Positions 62,601-64,000 of a stretch of DNA of 64,000 nt are shown piece after piece. Source of the stretch: an uncultured Verrucomicrobiales bacterium (GTDB lineage Bacteria; Verrucomicrobiota; Verrucomicrobiia; Verrucomicrobiales; Akkermansiaceae). The DNA lies in contig CASICJ010000001.1 of assembly GCA_949373085.1 (NCBI GenBank), positions 1-64,000 on the forward strand, in the 5' to 3' direction. Each line of letters starts with the position of its first letter. Position 1 is the stretch's first letter. The notes beneath the pieces are model-generated. The model did not search any database, was not told where the DNA came from, and was given only the letters and a program-made list of their open reading frames with translations. A program made the position numbers and the translations under genes.

Positions 62601-64000
62601 TCGAAATTTTGATCAATAAATTCGCCGGATAGGGGTTGAATATGGACTATGGAGCCGTAGTCGAATTCATCTTCACGAGCGATGTTTTCGCCGTTAATTC
62701 TGACTTGTGCCCTATAGGTATTCGGGGCTTGCATGCCCGAGGCTTCAAACAGCTTCATACCGAGAAATTGAAGATAGGTGAACTTGGTATTCAGGTTCAT
62801 CGTTGTCATATTGTTCCATTCATTATCTCGGGGGAGGGAGACCCTCATGGGAACAGGGTCATGGTTTCGACTACCGGCTCCGCGTACTCTTATTCCTGCG
62901 TTGTAGCGAATCTCTGGTCCAGATCCGTCATCAAGAATAAGGGTTGCATTCATCTGAGCATTACTTTGCCGTCGGATGTCGCGCCATTGGTCAAATTCGG
63001 GAGTTGGCATGATGATCCGATAGAAGGCGTGATCGAAGTTATTAGCTTCGTCGTCAATCTGAAGTAATGCGTTTGCGGTTTGCTCATTGTTAGCGGAAGC
63101 TGGCCAACTTCGGGTGTTGGTCCCGTCGCTGGATTCGACGTAGAATTCAATGATAGTCCCATCTGGTTGAGGAGAAAGGATTGCTCCAAAAACACCATCG
63201 CCCGGGTCCCCATCATAATTCTCGCCATCGTCGAACATTGGAGCGGTTTGGAACGGCTCAGGATTTTGGGCGGAAACTCGGTAGTGAAGAATACCGCTAA
63301 TTATCTCGCTGGTTTCGCCCCTTAATTCAGCGATGATGCCGATGGGGTCAGAGGAAGTGGGGATGGCTGGGCGATGTTCAAGACCCAAAATAAACGGAGC
63401 CGTATTGGCAGATTCAACGGAATTGGTAGTACCAGGACTGGGCAGGCTTTCGGTGCTGAACCCCCAGTTCTGCCCCTGTTTGTTACTCAAGGTTTGGTCG
63501 ACGAGTTCTAGCGAACTTCCTTGCCCATCAGCGGGAGAAACCCAATCCCAGCCAGGTTCGCTGCCAATATTGGTTCTTGCCCGGCGAGCCCAATCTCCTT
63601 GGTCGTGGTAGCGAACCTCATCGACCTCATCTCCGTTGTCATCAATGAGCCGGAGACGTTCACTGCTGTTACTTAGTTTTCCAGTCCAATTTCCAATCAC
63701 GTTTGGAATAGCACCATAGGTTGCCTCAAAGGTCGTGGTATCTGCACTAATAACTAGAAAATCGCCTGCTGCTAACGTGACATCAGGGAAGGTGAAGTTG
63801 ATGCCGTTATTAAACTCCCAGCCATCAATTGAGATTGGCAAGGAGCCGATGTTTACGAGTTCGATGAATTCTTCCAGCTCATTGCCGGAAGTTGGATTGA
63901 ACATAATCTCATTAATGACGATGTTCTTTGCGGAGGGATTGACCTCGATTTCAACTTGGACTTCTTCAGAGTTCAGTGTTCCGTCGTTGGCGATGTAGGA
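59629..64000 (-). pseudogene. giant secreted CotH / lamin-tail-domain protein, one frameshift, 5' end outside the window
   Basis: At least 1456 residues; the frame is open to base 64000. From the N side: the end of an Ig-like repeat (YIANDGTLNSEEVQV), LTD1 (INEIMFNPTSGNELEEFIEL), a linker domain, a CotH-kinase-like domain (about 62.0-63.0 kb: IRVRGAGSRNHDPVP, YGSIVHIQPLSGEF, LLPHDLDTILSIGDG), LTD2, LTD3 and LTD4 (ITEIMYDPLGGSEFEFIEL, close to LTD1), a PKD-like part and a Ca-binding DPDGDGISNLFEFVLGLDP segment. Near 59955 the frame changes (one extra base, SSDFN joined to ESFRAVALTT) and ends in RNRFYRVREHPHN. It is probably cell-surface or extracellular. It is listed as pseudogene only because of the indel. 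Confidence 0.75.

Overview
The window looks like part of a genome from the phylum Verrucomicrobia (Verrucomicrobiales-like, probably free-living or marine). The grounds are gene content: two secreted sulfatases, a DUF1080/dehydrogenase-propeller/HEAT/cytochrome c giant, a glucose-sorbosone-dehydrogenase-like protein with cytochrome c and CBM6 domains, a CRTAC1-type (FG-GAP plus ASPIC/UnbV) protein, a CotH/lamin-tail-domain giant and a Pro/Ala-rich membrane protein with TVRxxL-like repeats. I could not check this against a database. No rRNA, tRNA, CRISPR array, insertion sequence or prophage was seen.

Layout. 1-4 kb: 3' end of a ketopantoate-reductase-like gene, a low-molecular-weight tyrosine phosphatase and an ABC-2 export pair. 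3.4-8 kb (minus): hydroxypyruvate-isomerase-like gene, dnaB, folC, comF. 8.1-9.6 kb: small conserved-looking protein and bioA. 9.6-14.5 kb (minus): a five-gene metal-uptake operon (lipoprotein, ATPase with a frameshift, permease fused to a DtxR-like domain, outer-membrane beta-barrel protein, second permease). 14.6-17.9 kb (minus): leuCD and chrA. 18-21.6 kb: lipoprotein, PLC-like hydrolase, dNTPase, rsuA-type pseudouridine synthase. 21.7-36.2 kb: a polysaccharide/sulfatase accessory region. 36.3-39.8 kb: cysJ-like flavoprotein, DUF151 nuclease, M29-like peptidase. 40-42.3 kb: ECF sigma, anti-sigma-like and PDZ genes, all frameshifted. 42.4-51.6 kb: pssA, amidase, AsmA-like protein, cytochrome c peroxidase, propeller, metallo-hydrolase and dehydrogenase. 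51.8-59.5 kb: trxA, entericidin-like lipoprotein, dnaG, nfeD, purL. 59.6-64 kb: the CotH/LTD giant, running off the window.

The most interesting signal is at 32.4-36.2 kb. Two halves of one CRTAC1-type protein lie in the same frame, separated only by a UGA. A perfect 6-bp hairpin with a GGUCG loop begins 11 nt after that UGA. Its loop sequence and its distance from the UGA closely resemble the E. coli fdhF SECIS element, so this is a candidate extracellular selenoprotein. A decayed 5' fragment of a formate-dehydrogenase-type gene lies directly downstream.

A second theme is single-base indels. About 15 break seven genes, clustered at 13.3, 29.0-29.5, 31.3-31.4, 40.0-41.4 and 59.95 kb, while very long genes such as purL are intact. 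Nearly all are one-base insertions, which points to consensus errors in this contig more than to decay, although decay is not excluded. Every repaired gene gives a whole number of codons.
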